Below, in pieces: positions 63,882 through 64,000 of a stretch of 64,000 nt of DNA. Source of the stretch: Kaistia geumhonensis. Lineage in GTDB: Bacteria > Pseudomonadota > Alphaproteobacteria > Rhizobiales > Kaistiaceae. The stretch covers positions 2,480,001 through 2,544,000 of the forward strand of contig NZ_JAUSWJ010000001.1 in the NCBI RefSeq assembly GCF_030815145.1. The letters run 5' to 3'. The translations under genes were made by a program, and so were the position numbers. Numbering within the stretch: position 1 is the stretch's first letter; every line of letters begins with the position of its first letter. The notes under the pieces were generated by a model that saw nothing but the letters and a program-made list of their open reading frames with translations, searched no databases and was not told the origin of the DNA.

Positions 63882-64000
63882 CCGCGGACCGCCTCGCTGC
63901 GACGCGCCTGCCAGGCGGTGATGACGACGAGCGGCAGGAAGATCGCGAGCGTGATCAGCAGCATGATGACGGCGGCCGCCGAGGCGAAGCCGATATTGCT
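63878..64000 (-). CDS. Carbohydrate ABC transporter permease (MalF-like, partial C-terminus)
   Basis: The last 40 codons of the first permease; the gene begins beyond the window. It ends with a hydrophobic helix (VIMLLITLAIFLPLVVITAW) and a basic tail QARRSEAVRG, then TGA at 63880-63878 overlapping the next start. Identity rests on the operon order. Confidence 0.85.
   Translation of the reverse strand, partial: SNIGFASAAAVIMLLITLAIFLPLVVITAWQARRSEAVRG

Overview
The window looks like an alphaproteobacterial chromosome, probably Hyphomicrobiales: it is GC-rich and carries several binding-protein-dependent sugar transporters, Gfo/Idh/MocA, IclR and RraA genes. A phage-derived island of about 47 kb lies between two stretches of host catabolic genes. 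The genus cannot be fixed from the sequence.

Host left flank (1-7115): a leftward carbohydrate ABC operon (two tandem paralogous binding proteins, two permeases, the start of an ATPase), diverging from a Gfo/Idh/MocA oxidoreductase and a TIM-barrel sugar epimerase/isomerase. This reads as uptake plus early oxidation/isomerisation of a sugar or cyclitol.

Island (about 7377-54732): the right edge abuts the 3' end of tRNA-Ser(GGA) at 54722-54811. An 11-bp direct copy of the tRNA 3' end lies at 7377-7387, just beyond the leftmost island gene. The core is a leftward siphophage-type prophage. It has a sigma-like protein, replication genes (AAA, nuclease, RecD-like helicase, VapE-like primase, RuvC-like resolvase), two DNA methyltransferases, terminase, portal, protease-capsid fusion, connectors, tail tube, tail chaperone and the first third of a tape measure. 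The tape measure frame runs directly into an SF1 helicase, and no distal tail or lysis genes are visible, so the prophage looks defective. Around and within it are cargo loci: (a) the helicase plus an 1858-aa NO VEIN-like ATPase/nuclease; (b) a lone AbiGi-family gene against the tail operon; (c) a ribbon-helix-helix (RHH) protein behind a palindrome; (d) a 496-aa nuclease-like protein; (e) an uncharacterised pair, one a winged-helix protein; (f) a serine recombinase module; (g) a C5-methyltransferase / MutL-MORC-like ATPase / Z1 helicase / PD-(D/E)XK restriction-modification operon with a small RHH gene. The island is best read as a phage skeleton turned into a defence-gene carrier.

Host right flank (54812-64000): a decayed carboxymuconolactone decarboxylase pseudogene, a small secreted protein, a soluble histidine kinase, then an IclR regulator diverging from an RraA-like gene with two matching palindromes between them, a strong bidirectional terminator, two tandem VOC-family genes and a second leftward carbohydrate ABC operon whose first permease is cut by the window end. 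Very long antisense ORFs are common in this GC-rich DNA and were ignored.
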